This document shows, piece after piece, positions 54,312 to 63,922 of a stretch of 64,000 nucleotides of DNA (its first letter is position 1; each line of letters begins with the position of its first letter). A program made the translations under genes and the position numbers. Below the pieces are notes generated by a model. That model was given only the letters and a program-made list of their open reading frames with translations. It was not told where the DNA came from and did no database searches. Origin of the DNA: Methanococcoides vulcani (GTDB lineage: Archaea > Halobacteriota > Methanosarcinia > Methanosarcinales > Methanosarcinaceae); assembly GCF_900111645.1 (NCBI RefSeq), contig NZ_FOHQ01000002.1, positions 124,001 to 188,000 on the forward strand, given 5' to 3'.

Positions 54312-54323
54312 TATGGCATTAAT

Positions 54324-55427
54324 ATGACTAATAAAAATACTGTCTTGATTTTGGGACCTACGCCTCCTCCGATGGGGGGAATTGCAACTTATGTAGGGGA
54401 TCTGCTAAAATCGGGTATTAACGATGAGTACAATGTTTTATATCTCGATACAACAAGAGATTATTCTATAAAAAAATCTTTAATAAAAAATCTATTGTTA
54501 TTTTTAAAAAACAAATTTAAATTAATATATTTACTATCTTTTAAGCGCCCAAAAATAGTACATATTCATACTTCCTCCTATATGGCATTCTGGGAAAAAT
54601 CTATATTTTTGATTGTTTCAAAACTTTTTTTCACTAAAGTTATAATGCACATACATGGTGGAGGCTTCAGTGAATTTTATCAAAATACTCGAATTCCCCT
54701 TACTAAATCATTGATTAGATTCTTTTTAAATATATCTGATAGAATAATTGTATTATCTAATGGTTGGAATGATTTTTTCGCAGAGATTGTAAATAAGAAT
54801 AAAATTATAGTCATTCCGAATGGCGTTTATTCCGATTTGTACCTTCCTGACAATGTACTAAAATCGAAAAATGGATTTATTCATATATTATTTGCTGGAT
54901 ACCTAGCAAAGGAAAAGGGGATATATGATATCTTGGATTCCATTCCACACGTTTTGCAAAAACATAATAATGCTCGATTTGTTTTCGCTGGTATAGAAGA
55001 AAAGCTGGGTGAATTTGACAAGATCAAAAAATATGCAAGTGAACTAAATATTGATAACAATACTTTCTTCTTAGGAATGCTTTCTAAGCAGGAAATGGTT
55101 GATACATACAAAAAATCAAATATATTCATATTGCCTTCATATATTGAAGGGTTACCAATTTCAATATTGGAAGCAATGGCTGCAGGGTTACCGATAATTT
55201 CTACACCTGTTGGTGGGATTCCAGAGGTGATTGTGGATGGAGAAAATGGTTTTCTTATCACTCCGGGCGATTCTCTTGAATTAGCAAATAAAATCATTGA
55301 ACTAATCGGAAGTCTGAAATTAAGAATGATGATGGGTGAATTTAATCAAGAAAAAATTCGAAATAACTATGATTGGAAAATCATTGCGAATCAAATTTCT
55401 GATGAGTACAATAAGCTATTGGAATGA
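54324..55427 (+). CDS. Family 4 glycosyltransferase
   Basis: A 367-aa GT-B enzyme. N-terminal VLILGPTPPPMGGIATYVGD has the glycine-rich loop; VIMHIHGGGFSEFY is an acceptor-side signature; the donor domain begins HILFAGYLAKEKGIYDIL and has PSYIEGLPISILEAMAAGLP (the E-x7-E motif) and DGENGFLI. Base composition is clearly more AT-rich than the genes before it (K/N/I-rich protein), suggesting a different origin. Confidence 0.88.
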   Translation: MTNKNTVLILGPTPPPMGGIATYVGDLLKSGINDEYNVLYLDTTRDYSIKKSLIKNLLLFLKNKFKLIYLLSFKRPKIVHIHTSSYMAFWEKSIFLIVSKLFFTKVIMHIHGGGFSEFYQNTRIPLTKSLIRFFLNISDRIIVLSNGWNDFFAEIVNKNKIIVIPNGVYSDLYLPDNVLKSKNGFIHILFAGYLAKEKGIYDILDSIPHVLQKHNNARFVFAGIEEKLGEFDKIKKYASELNIDNNTFFLGMLSKQEMVDTYKKSNIFILPSYIEGLPISILEAMAAGLPIISTPVGGIPEVIVDGENGFLITPGDSLELANKIIELIGSLKLRMMMGEFNQEKIRNNYDWKIIANQISDEYNKLLE

Positions 55428-55462
55428 ATCAAAAACTTATATAAAAAATTATGGTTGGTACT

Positions 55463-56614
55463 ATGAAAGTATGTTATATCGGTGAATTCCCATTGCCAAA
55501 TCATTCTCCAGGAGCGGGACCTGAAAATGTATTGTATAATCTTGTAAAAGGTATTTGCAAATCTAATAATAATATAGATGTAAGTATAGTTACTATCCGT
55601 AATGATGTGACAAATCCTTTCACACATGAATATTTTTCAAACGTTCCTGTGCATTATATACCAAGTTTTAAGTTGTTACCTAGAAGTTTTGGAGATCCAA
55701 TTAAAATTAGGAAATTTATAGAAGAGAATGACTTCGATTTAATACATGCACATTATCCTATAGCATTAGCAAAAATTATGGATATGGACATTCCTAAAAT
55801 ATTGACTTTACATGGAATATTCCATATTGAAAAAAAATTTGTTAAAAATCCATTAACACGTTTACTTTACCATGATTACAATACATATATGTTGAAAAAA
55901 ATCTTGTCAAAACTGGATGGTTTCGTGGCCATCAGTCCTTATGTGATAGATATACTTAAAGAAATGAATACATATGACAAAATGAATGGGATCTTCCAAA
56001 TAAATAATCCAATAGATGAGTTATTTTTCTCAATTTCTTCAACTAAAAAGGATAAATCGAATTTTATTATTTATCCTGCCAGAATTACAGAACGAAAAAA
56101 CCAATTAGCAGCGATAGAAGTAATAAAGCTAGTAAAAGAAAAGGTGCCCGATGTAAAACTTATTTTAACGGGTGGTTCTGATAAAACATATTTAGAAAAA
56201 GTAAATGAGTCAATTATAAAAAACAATTTAACTCAAAATGTGGAGTATTTGGGAAAGGTGTCAAGAGATAAAATTCTTGAATTATACCAAAAAGCATCAA
56301 TTGTTTATCTCCTCTCAAATCAAGAAACACAACCAATGTCAATAATAGAGTCGATGGCAACAGGAACTCCTGTAATAGTATCTAAAATAAACAGTAATAA
56401 ATATCTGGTTGAAAATGGAGTAAATGGTTATCTCATGGATCAAAACGACCCAGAAAAGATAGCCGAATGCACAGTTGAATTGCTTGCAAATAAAGAAAAA
56501 AGAGTGAAAATGGGTGAATGTGCTAGACACATAGCACAAAATAAATACAATTCAGATATAATTGTCGAGCAAACACTGGAAATGTACAAGAAAATATTAG
56601 GGGTAAAACAGTGA
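55463..56614 (+). CDS. Family 4 glycosyltransferase
   Basis: A 383-aa GT-B enzyme. It begins MKVCYIGEFPLPNHSPGAGP with a glycine-rich loop; LTLHGIFHIEKKF is an acceptor-side motif; the donor half starts NFIIYPARITERKNQLAAIE and has LSNQETQPMSIIESMATGTP and NGVNGYLMD. ATG 55463 is favoured over ATG 55451 because homologous N-termini begin at MKV. The gene ends overlapping the next start as GTGA. Like its neighbours it is AT-rich. Confidence 0.86.
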   Translation: MKVCYIGEFPLPNHSPGAGPENVLYNLVKGICKSNNNIDVSIVTIRNDVTNPFTHEYFSNVPVHYIPSFKLLPRSFGDPIKIRKFIEENDFDLIHAHYPIALAKIMDMDIPKILTLHGIFHIEKKFVKNPLTRLLYHDYNTYMLKKILSKLDGFVAISPYVIDILKEMNTYDKMNGIFQINNPIDELFFSISSTKKDKSNFIIYPARITERKNQLAAIEVIKLVKEKVPDVKLILTGGSDKTYLEKVNESIIKNNLTQNVEYLGKVSRDKILELYQKASIVYLLSNQETQPMSIIESMATGTPVIVSKINSNKYLVENGVNGYLMDQNDPEKIAECTVELLANKEKRVKMGECARHIAQNKYNSDIIVEQTLEMYKKILGVKQ

Positions 56615-58398
56615 ATATGAATCGTTTATCCAGCATTTTTTTGAGTCTTGGATTCCTTACGTTGTGTGGCATATTATATGTGATCTATAGCACACCGAAT
56701 GCTGCAGGATATGAACTAACTATTTATGATGCTTTTCCTGGATATTTTTTCTTTTTATTTATAGTTGCATATTTTTTTGGATATTCAGTTATATTTGGAT
56801 CATTAAAGGGAAAAAATGAAACAATTATGTACTTTGTTTTTGCTTTTCTCCTTATCTTAATGGCAAATACTATTCTTTTATCATTAAGCAATTTACATGG
56901 ATACTGGCTTTATGGAAGAGGTGAAGGAGATGTTTTGTTTCATATCGGAGTTATGAAGGACATAGTTCAAACTGGACACGTACATAATGAGGTTTTTTAC
57001 CCAATATTACATTTACTAGGGACTACAATATTTTATGTCACAAACATTTCTTTTGAAAATATAACAACTCTAATCAGCATAATGTTTACTTTGTGCTTTT
57101 CATTATATGTTTACTTTTTAGCATCATCAATAACTGAGAAAGTTTGGAAAAAGATTATAATTGTAGGATATTCAACTTTATTGATTTTTTCAGTATTCAA
57201 TTTAAGGGTGCATCCTTCTGTTTTGTCAGCCATCATGTTGCCTTTGATATTAGGCTCTTATCAATATAAATCGTGGGCGAATAAAAAACCTGTAGAATTT
57301 TCAATAATAATCCTAATACTAGCATTTTTAATAACATTCATGCATCCAATTACAACAATTCTTTTACTAATATTGATCGTAGGGTATTTCTTCATAAATA
57401 AAATTCATAAAAAATCTGCTTTCTCTGATGCAAAAGAATTAAATCTTGCTCTATTAATTTCAATAGCATTTTTTGCTTGGTACCTATCTTATTCCTCTAT
57501 ATTACGCTATTTCAAAATAATCTATACTTCATTGTTATCCGAATCTGATACTTCAATAAGTAATTACTATATGGATATATATTCAACATCTCAACTATCT
57601 GCATACAATACCATTAAATATTTATTTTGGAATTATGGATATTTAGTAATACTATTTGGGATTGCAACATTATTCATCGTTTCAAATCTGTACAAGCATC
57701 ACAAAAAAGTAGATTTACCTTTAGTTAATATTTCATATTCATATTTCCAATTTATTGGATTTTTGATTTCAATTAGCTTTATGGTTGGCTATTTTATAGA
57801 ATTCGAAGTTATAAGGGTATCGAGACTTGCAGTTATATTATCCGTAATTACTTGTGGACTATTTTCAATAGAGTTTATAAAAATTAATAAAAAATATATA
57901 ATTTTTCCATTTATAATACTAATTCTTTTAAGTTCTTTTTTTGTTTTCAATGTATATTCATCACCACATCAATCATCTCCGAATTATCATATGACTGAAA
58001 TGGAATATTCAGGGTTAGAATGGATAATAGTGAATCGAAATAATGATTTGCAATTTGTAAGTAACACGAACATTTGGAAAAATGGATTCTATATTTTAGG
58101 TTATGGAGAAAGTTTAAAAGATCCGATAAATAAGAATCGAAACAAATTACCTACAAATTATGGTTATGAAAAGTACGAATCATTTAATGATGCGGTTATA
58201 AATGAATTAGAGCTCAATGAATCCTTTTATACAACTTATGATACATATATGGAAATTAATTATAAAGTATTGCCTACAGAAGTTTGGGACATTGCTAGCA
58301 AGTACAACAAAAGTTATATCGAAATGGATAAATCTGTAAGCGTAATATATTCAAATGGTGAGCATGAAAATTGGCTTGTTAATATTTATTCTTTTTAA
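56611..58398 (+). CDS. Large polytopic membrane protein, GT-C / polymerase-like
   Basis: A 595-aa protein with about twelve hydrophobic helices and a soluble C-terminal domain from about residue 450. The loop YGRGEGDVLFHIGVMKDIVQ contains the D-x-x-x-H pattern found after the first helices, as in the 25906-27798 protein. It is translationally coupled to the GT4 gene (start GTG 56611, or ATG 56617). A role in polymerising or transferring lipid-linked sugar units is inferred from layout and neighbours only. Confidence 0.6.
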   Translation: MNMNRLSSIFLSLGFLTLCGILYVIYSTPNAAGYELTIYDAFPGYFFFLFIVAYFFGYSVIFGSLKGKNETIMYFVFAFLLILMANTILLSLSNLHGYWLYGRGEGDVLFHIGVMKDIVQTGHVHNEVFYPILHLLGTTIFYVTNISFENITTLISIMFTLCFSLYVYFLASSITEKVWKKIIIVGYSTLLIFSVFNLRVHPSVLSAIMLPLILGSYQYKSWANKKPVEFSIIILILAFLITFMHPITTILLLILIVGYFFINKIHKKSAFSDAKELNLALLISIAFFAWYLSYSSILRYFKIIYTSLLSESDTSISNYYMDIYSTSQLSAYNTIKYLFWNYGYLVILFGIATLFIVSNLYKHHKKVDLPLVNISYSYFQFIGFLISISFMVGYFIEFEVIRVSRLAVILSVITCGLFSIEFIKINKKYIIFPFIILILLSSFFVFNVYSSPHQSSPNYHMTEMEYSGLEWIIVNRNNDLQFVSNTNIWKNGFYILGYGESLKDPINKNRNKLPTNYGYEKYESFNDAVINELELNESFYTTYDTYMEINYKVLPTEVWDIASKYNKSYIEMDKSVSVIYSNGEHENWLVNIYSF

Positions 58399-58444
58399 GT
58401 ATATGTGGGACGAATTTTGATTAAACATCAAAGGGTATATACAC

Positions 58445-59767
58445 TCACTCCTCATTTATTACTTTATACTGTTTGTAATTCCAGTTAGTGAACATTACGC
58501 ACATACCAATGCAATATGATAATGCAGTTGCCCCTATTGCTCCATGAAGTCCAAAATTAGGTATCAAATACAAATTGAGAAATATATTAGCAATAGCTAT
58601 TGTGACACTTCCACTCATCGTTAATTTAACGCCCTCAATACCTATAGAATTAAATGTCCATATGTATATATCGTACACTACAAATAATACTGATGTAATT
58701 GCAAAAATCAAAACCAAGGATAAATTGATTGGATAATTGTCTCCGTACAAATTTAGTATAATGTATTGTGCAATTGCTGAGAATGGTAAACCAAAAAGAA
58801 TAATAAATGGTATTATCTTTTTAATCTTTTTCAATATTGATCTTTTATCATTATATTTGGATATAGTTGGAAATAAAACTGTAATTAGAATTCCAGAAAA
58901 TAAACCTAGGACATTTATCGATGAAAAGATGTAAGCATTATATAGGCCAATATCTTCTACTAGCATATATCTATTTATTAATATTTTATCAATGTTTGTA
59001 TATAGCACAAATGAAACACAACTAAAAATATCAAAAGCACTGTACTTAATTATTTTTTTAGCCCAGAATTTATTAAAATTTAATCTAACGTACTTATAAA
59101 TTAGAACTAATATGAGCAGACTTGTAACAACATAAGAAAGATATGTAGAAATTAGCATCGATTTAAATGAAAAATAATTACCAAAAATAAGAAGCATAAA
59201 TACACCTAATAAAAGAAATCCATATGCAAATCTCAATAAAGAAAAAATCTTCATTTTATGCAAACTGCGTAGGGTATTAATTGTTAGTGTATGGAATACA
59301 AACACAAATGCAAAAACAATAGACAAATATAAGAAATCAACACTAATTGAAAAAATCTGGGACAATTCCGATGAAAATTCTAGATATATAAGTGTAGAAG
59401 CAATCGTAAAGATCAATACTAAAATGTATGACGTTGATATGATGCTTTTCTGTCTAAAAAAGTCACCTTTTTCTGAATTATATTTCACCATCGCAGTACT
59501 AATCCCAAAAAGCATTGGGATATATAGCAACATTGCAACCGAGTTAACAAGGACATATTTTCCATATTCAGTGGGTCCCAAAATTCTTCCTGCTAATACA
59601 TTAAATATAAATGAAAATCCTGTGGCAAGAATTGTCCCCGTAGCAACATAAAGCATATTTTCTAAGAAATGAATGACTTCATTACTCATTTTTTCATGAT
59701 ATATTCTTTCATAAAGAACGGAAAATGAATTCTTAGTCATGTTTGAAATAAATGTTCTAATGGACAA
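58445..59767 (-). CDS. Wzx-type polysaccharide flippase
   Basis: A 440-aa MOP-superfamily membrane protein with about twelve helices; NVLAGRILGPTEYGKYVLVNSVA is the N-terminal flippase motif. A soluble N-terminal stretch of about 34 residues precedes the first helix. Start TTG 59767 follows GGTTGTGGTGAG; the next ATG is nine codons in. It converges with the GT-C-like gene (46 bases between the stops). It is the second flippase of the region, so two glycan types may be exported. Confidence 0.83.
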   Translation of the reverse strand: MSIRTFISNMTKNSFSVLYERIYHEKMSNEVIHFLENMLYVATGTILATGFSFIFNVLAGRILGPTEYGKYVLVNSVAMLLYIPMLFGISTAMVKYNSEKGDFFRQKSIISTSYILVLIFTIASTLIYLEFSSELSQIFSISVDFLYLSIVFAFVFVFHTLTINTLRSLHKMKIFSLLRFAYGFLLLGVFMLLIFGNYFSFKSMLISTYLSYVVTSLLILVLIYKYVRLNFNKFWAKKIIKYSAFDIFSCVSFVLYTNIDKILINRYMLVEDIGLYNAYIFSSINVLGLFSGILITVLFPTISKYNDKRSILKKIKKIIPFIILFGLPFSAIAQYIILNLYGDNYPINLSLVLIFAITSVLFVVYDIYIWTFNSIGIEGVKLTMSGSVTIAIANIFLNLYLIPNFGLHGAIGATALSYCIGMCVMFTNWNYKQYKVINEE

Positions 59768-59862
59768 CTCACCACAACCATTCTAAGCAAGTTTATTTTT
59801 GTTTTAGATTAAGTGGAAACAATATGCTTTTCAGATTTGATCAGCATAGCCTAGGTAAATAT

Positions 59863-61125
59863 TTACCTTTGATTAATTTTGCCAATGAGATTTATATTAA
59901 AATCAAAATGGCTCCAGTATGAAGTATTGATAACATTCCGTGTATCCAAGACATTTAGGTTTGACATACTTTCATAGAAGTTCTTCGGTTCCATTTCTCT
60001 AAATACACTGTGATCTGTCAATATAACAATACAATCACTTCCTTCCACAGCCTCGTTAAGTCCCAAAATCGGATAATCAAAATCCTTCACATAAGGGTCA
60101 TAGATTTTGACATTATACCCTTCCTTCTCTGCAAGCTTGATGAACTTCCTTGCAGGGGTTGCTCGGGTATCTCCGATGTCTCCTTTATAGGCCACCCCGA
60201 AAACGGTTATTGTAGGATTGTCAATACCATTGATCATCTCTTTGACCATTCCCAGTACATGGACTGGCATGGAGTCATTGATCTGACGAGAGAGCATGAT
60301 GAGCCCGCTGCTCTTTGCATCTTCTGTCAGGAACCAGGGGTCTATGGCAATGCAGTGTCCTCCAACACCGGGCCCTGGTTTGTGGATGTTCACCCTGGGA
60401 TGCTTGTTCGCAATATCAATCGCCTCCCAGACGTTTATGCCGCAGTCCTCTGAGATCTTGGCAAGCTCATTGGCGAGGGCGATGTTCACATCACGATAGG
60501 TGTTCTCCATAAGCTTGATCATTTCAGCGGTGTTGTTGTTGGTGAGGTAGAGATTTCCTTTTACGAAAGATAAGTAGAGTTCTTTTGTGATCTCTGTTGA
60601 TGGTTTATCGATGCCACCGATCACCCGGTCGTTGTGTACCATTTCGTAGAGTGTATTTCCGGGTATTGCTCTCTCGGGGCAGTGGCTGATGTGAAAATCT
60701 TCTGGTGCTTTCAGGCCGGATCTTTGAAGTGTCTGTCTGACACGGTTCTCACAGGTCTTTGGTGGGATCGTGGATTCTATGATAACCAGATTTCCTTTGT
60801 TGAGGTGAGGATGGATCATATCGCAGGCCGAGATCACATATTTCAGATCGGCCATTTTCAGGTCTGCATCGAATGGAGTGGGTACTGCTACAAGGAATGT
60901 GTTTGCTTCTTCGACCTCGGTTGTAGCTCTGAATGTATTATTTGCAATGGAATTGTCCAGAAGTTCCTGGAATCCTTCTTCTTCGAAGGGCATTTTTCCA
61001 TTTTTGAGGCTCTCTACAACTTTTGGATTGACATCAACACCGACCACTTCATGGCCGTTGTTGGCAAACAAAAGGGCGGTTGGCAGTCCAATATATCCCA
61101 TTCCAAGTACGCAGATCTTTGACAT
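59863..61125 (-). CDS. wecC: UDP-N-acetyl-D-mannosaminuronate dehydrogenase
   Basis: A 420-aa NAD-dependent enzyme oxidising UDP-ManNAc to the uronate. It has the Rossmann loop VLGMGYIGLPTALLFANNGH, the dimer helix region, the catalytic cysteine in GPGVGGHCIAIDPWFL and the C-terminal UDP-sugar domain beginning ITVFGVAYKGDIGDTR. ATG 61125 follows AGAAGGGA; the frame extends to 61188 but overlaps wecB. With wecB upstream it makes UDP-ManNAcA from UDP-GlcNAc for surface glycans. Confidence 0.93.
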   Translation of the reverse strand: MSKICVLGMGYIGLPTALLFANNGHEVVGVDVNPKVVESLKNGKMPFEEEGFQELLDNSIANNTFRATTEVEEANTFLVAVPTPFDADLKMADLKYVISACDMIHPHLNKGNLVIIESTIPPKTCENRVRQTLQRSGLKAPEDFHISHCPERAIPGNTLYEMVHNDRVIGGIDKPSTEITKELYLSFVKGNLYLTNNNTAEMIKLMENTYRDVNIALANELAKISEDCGINVWEAIDIANKHPRVNIHKPGPGVGGHCIAIDPWFLTEDAKSSGLIMLSRQINDSMPVHVLGMVKEMINGIDNPTITVFGVAYKGDIGDTRATPARKFIKLAEKEGYNVKIYDPYVKDFDYPILGLNEAVEGSDCIVILTDHSVFREMEPKNFYESMSNLNVLDTRNVINTSYWSHFDFNINLIGKINQR

Positions 61126-61147
61126 TGAATCCCTTCTGATAATTTTG

Positions 61148-62215
61148 TTATAGTAATTTTTTAATGGTAAGTTCGCCGGCAGTTCCATTTCCGTATGGGT
61201 TTGTCCAGTCGCTGTTCTTCTTTATCATGGTCTCTACGGCATCCATGATGTTTGCTCCGATACCTGCGACCACATTTGATCCCACTTCCACGGTTTCAGG
61301 TCTCTCGGTATTGTCCCTGAGTGTCACACATGGCACTCCGTGGATGCAGGCTTCCTCCTGCAATCCTCCGCTGTCGGTGATTATGAGCTTTGCACCGTTC
61401 TCAAGTTGAAGGAAATCCAGATATCCTACGGGTTCTACGATCTGTGTGCCTTCTGGCGCTGTCAGATCGAAGTTTTCCATCATCTTGACAGTTCTGGGGT
61501 GTGCAGGGAAGATCATTGGTAATTCATATTTTGAGTGGATCTGTTCGAATGCGTTGAGTATGCTTTGCAGGCGTTCCTTGTTGTCCACGTTCTCTGCACG
61601 GTGGATAGTTGTCAGGAAGTATCCTTTTTGTTCCACTCCGAACTTCTCAAGCACGTTCGTTTTTCGTTTAGCTATCTCAAGGTTCTGGAAAACGGCATCT
61701 ACAACGGTGTTGCCTGTGATGTGTATCTTCTCGTCAGGAATGCCTTCGTTCAGCAGGTATTGTCTCGAGTTCTCTGTGGGTGCAAAAAGATAGTCTGAGA
61801 TGTGGTCTGCCATGATCCGGTTGATCTCTTCCGGCATATCTCTGTTAAAACTGCGTAGTCCTGCTTCCACATGTCCTACTTTTATGTGGAGTTTTGATGC
61901 TGCCAGTGCTCCTGCCAGTACGGTGTTGGTATCTCCCTGAACCAGTACGACATCCGGTGTGTCTTTCAGGAGGATCTGCTCAATACCTGCAAGCATTTTT
62001 CCTGTTTGTTCGCCATGCATTCCGGAGCCGACATCAAGATTGTAGGTTGGTTGTGGGAGTTCAAGATCTTCGAAAAATACCCTGTCCATTTCATGGCTGT
62101 AGTGCTGGCCGGTATGTAGTATGTAATAGTCAAGTCCCTGTTTTTCACATTCCCTTATTATGGGGCTCATTTTGATGATCTCAGGTCTTGTACCCAGGAC
62201 AATAGCAACTTTCAA
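61148..62215 (-). CDS. wecB: UDP-N-acetylglucosamine 2-epimerase (non-hydrolysing)
   Basis: A 355-aa GT-B-fold enzyme giving UDP-ManNAc. Signatures are VLGTRPEIIKMSPII, TGQHYSHEM, VQGDTNTVLAGALAA, HVEAGLRSFNRDMPEE, FLTTIHRAENVDN and ITDSGGLQEEACIHGVPCVT. Length and start are normal for the family. It is separated from wecC by 22 bases. Confidence 0.94.
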   Translation of the reverse strand: MKVAIVLGTRPEIIKMSPIIRECEKQGLDYYILHTGQHYSHEMDRVFFEDLELPQPTYNLDVGSGMHGEQTGKMLAGIEQILLKDTPDVVLVQGDTNTVLAGALAASKLHIKVGHVEAGLRSFNRDMPEEINRIMADHISDYLFAPTENSRQYLLNEGIPDEKIHITGNTVVDAVFQNLEIAKRKTNVLEKFGVEQKGYFLTTIHRAENVDNKERLQSILNAFEQIHSKYELPMIFPAHPRTVKMMENFDLTAPEGTQIVEPVGYLDFLQLENGAKLIITDSGGLQEEACIHGVPCVTLRDNTERPETVEVGSNVVAGIGANIMDAVETMIKKNSDWTNPYGNGTAGELTIKKLL

Positions 62216-62247
62216 TTTTATTCCTCGCTTCTGCTATAATAGTAGTT

Positions 62248-63234
62248 TTATGAACAGTTCAGTAATGAGTTCACAGTATCCTTCACAAAATCTTCTGATC
62301 CTGTGTTGAGGTCCCATCCGAGATCATTCAGCTTATCGATCGAAAGCATCATTTTTGGGACATCTCCTTTCCATCCCCTACTACCGCCAGTATAACTGAA
62401 TTTCACATCTTTAAGTCCCATTTCTTCAACGATGATTTCTCCTATCCTCGTTGGATTTGTAGTGTCCTCTGATCCAATGTTGAAGATGTTCACTTCATCG
62501 TTACTTTTTTCGATAGCAAAAGTGATCGCATCCACACATTCTTTTACTGATAGGTATGATTTGGATTGTTTTCCATCTCCAAGTATCTCAAGATGGTTTG
62601 GGTCATTTTTGAGTTTTTCAATAAAATCTACAATTATGCCATGAGTGCCTCTATTGCCAATTATATTGGCAAAACGGAATAGCCATGATTGCATGCTAAA
62701 AGTATGTGAGTAAGATGTGATCAGAGCTTCACAGGCCAGTTTGGATGCACCATAGAGAGATATTGGGGCAAGCGGACCATAGTTTTCAGGTGTTGGGATG
62801 ATCGTTGCTTCTCCATAGACTGTTGATGTGGATGTAAATGCGATCCTTTTAACTTCATTGATGCGCATAGCTTCCAGTACATTGTAGGTTGCGGTGATAT
62901 TCTGGTCAAAGTGTACCTTTGTATCTGAAGCACCCAGTCTGACATCAGGATTAGCGGCCACGTGGAAAACAAGGTCTTTTTCTTTGCAGGCGTTCTGTAT
63001 TTCATCTGTGTTTAGCAGGTCACCTTTGATAAATGTAAAATTCGGATTATCTATATGTTGTTCCAAAAACTCCATTTTCCCTGAGCTAAGGTTGTCAAAC
63101 ACAGTAACAGAGTTTCCATCTTTTATCAATCGGTCTACGATATGGCTGCCAATGAAACCCGCTCCACCTGTGACTAATATCTTTTGTGCATCTTTTTCTT
63201 CATTACCAATGTCGGGTTTTGCTATGGGGATCAT
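62248..63234 (-). CDS. NAD-dependent sugar-nucleotide epimerase with an aminotransferase-like N-terminus
   Basis: A 328-aa SDR-type GalE/WbpP-like enzyme. The NAD loop is ILVTGGAGFIGSHIVDRLI, with VFHVAANPDVR, STSTVYGEA and the catalytic YGASKLACE (Y-x-x-x-K). The first 15 residues, MIPIAKPDIGNEEKD, are not epimerase-like but match the N-terminus of DegT/DnrJ sugar aminotransferases, and the normal start methionine before KILVTGG is absent. The gene looks chimeric. It likely acts on UDP-sugars for the nearby glycan genes, 32 bases before wecB. Confidence 0.85.
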   Translation of the reverse strand: MIPIAKPDIGNEEKDAQKILVTGGAGFIGSHIVDRLIKDGNSVTVFDNLSSGKMEFLEQHIDNPNFTFIKGDLLNTDEIQNACKEKDLVFHVAANPDVRLGASDTKVHFDQNITATYNVLEAMRINEVKRIAFTSTSTVYGEATIIPTPENYGPLAPISLYGASKLACEALITSYSHTFSMQSWLFRFANIIGNRGTHGIIVDFIEKLKNDPNHLEILGDGKQSKSYLSVKECVDAITFAIEKSNDEVNIFNIGSEDTTNPTRIGEIIVEEMGLKDVKFSYTGGSRGWKGDVPKMMLSIDKLNDLGWDLNTGSEDFVKDTVNSLLNCS

Positions 63235-63354
63235 TGTAAATATCTCGCTTTTTGATCAAATTAATAATTTCAACAAAAATAGTCTCTACTAGCCAAAAAA
63301 CAGAGTTAAAAATAATACTAAGACGTTTTTTAGTAACGATAAACCTTTAGTAGG

Positions 63355-63501
63355 TCAGACTTCCAGTACTACACTTTCCGGCTCATCACCCATAGCCTTG
63401 GAACAACATCCAAGTGTGCAGTACAACTCCCTGTCTGCCACAATCTTATCTACTATGAACTTATTCCCGCATACGGGGCAGCTTTTTTCAACATACCTCA
63501 A
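63355..63501 (-). CDS. Tiny zinc-ribbon-like protein (48 aa)
   Basis: The minus strand encodes, from TTG 63501, MRYVEKSCPVCGNKFIVDKI ... ELYCTLGCCSKAMGDEPESV to TGA at 63355. Two cysteine pairs, CPVC near 8-11 and CTLGCC near 28-33, suit a zinc ribbon. AAGGGTG lies about 8 bases upstream of the TTG. Such proteins are common small methanogen genes, but the role is unknown. Confidence 0.65.
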   Translation of the reverse strand: MRYVEKSCPVCGNKFIVDKIVADRELYCTLGCCSKAMGDEPESVVLEV

Positions 63502-63720
63502 TTTTTACACCCTTTGATATTTTTGCCCACCGAATAAATGATATGTAAAGTTAACTTGTTTTGTACCGAGGTATCCAATGGGAGTAAAAATATTTAAGCT
63601 AATTGGTTTGGTTTTTGAGTGTGTATATACAGTATGCTGTGTCGGTTTTCAGTGTTAACTTCGTAGTAAATGTTGTTTTCCTTTATCAAAGCCATCTTTT
63701 AAGCTCATATCAATGAAGCA

Positions 63721-63922
63721 TCATTCACGTTTTTCCTTCGATCCCTTCAAATGCCCGTGTACATCGATCTCCCCGTGTACGATCTTTGTGGAAGAAATAG
63801 GGATGTCATCGTCGGCCATGACGTGTTCTATTCTGATGATCTTTATCTCGGGCTTGCCGGAGGCCTTTCCTTAGTTCGTTGATCTTCAGGGCTACGGGGT
63901 AGGTTTCGGCATCAAGATCATA
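63721..63922 (-). pseudogene. coaD: C-terminal fragment of pantetheine-phosphate adenylyltransferase, frameshifted
   Basis: The minus strand reads YDLDAETYPVALKINELRK and, after a one-base shift near 63863, KPEIKIIRIEHVMADDDIPI and SSTKIVHGEIDVHGHLKG to TGA at 63721. The ISSTKI-R/V-x-GEID order is the C-terminus of archaeal PPAT, an enzyme of coenzyme A synthesis. The N-terminal two-thirds with the HxGH-like motif is not found in the AT-rich sequence beyond 63922. A working copy must lie elsewhere if this is not a read error. Confidence 0.65.
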
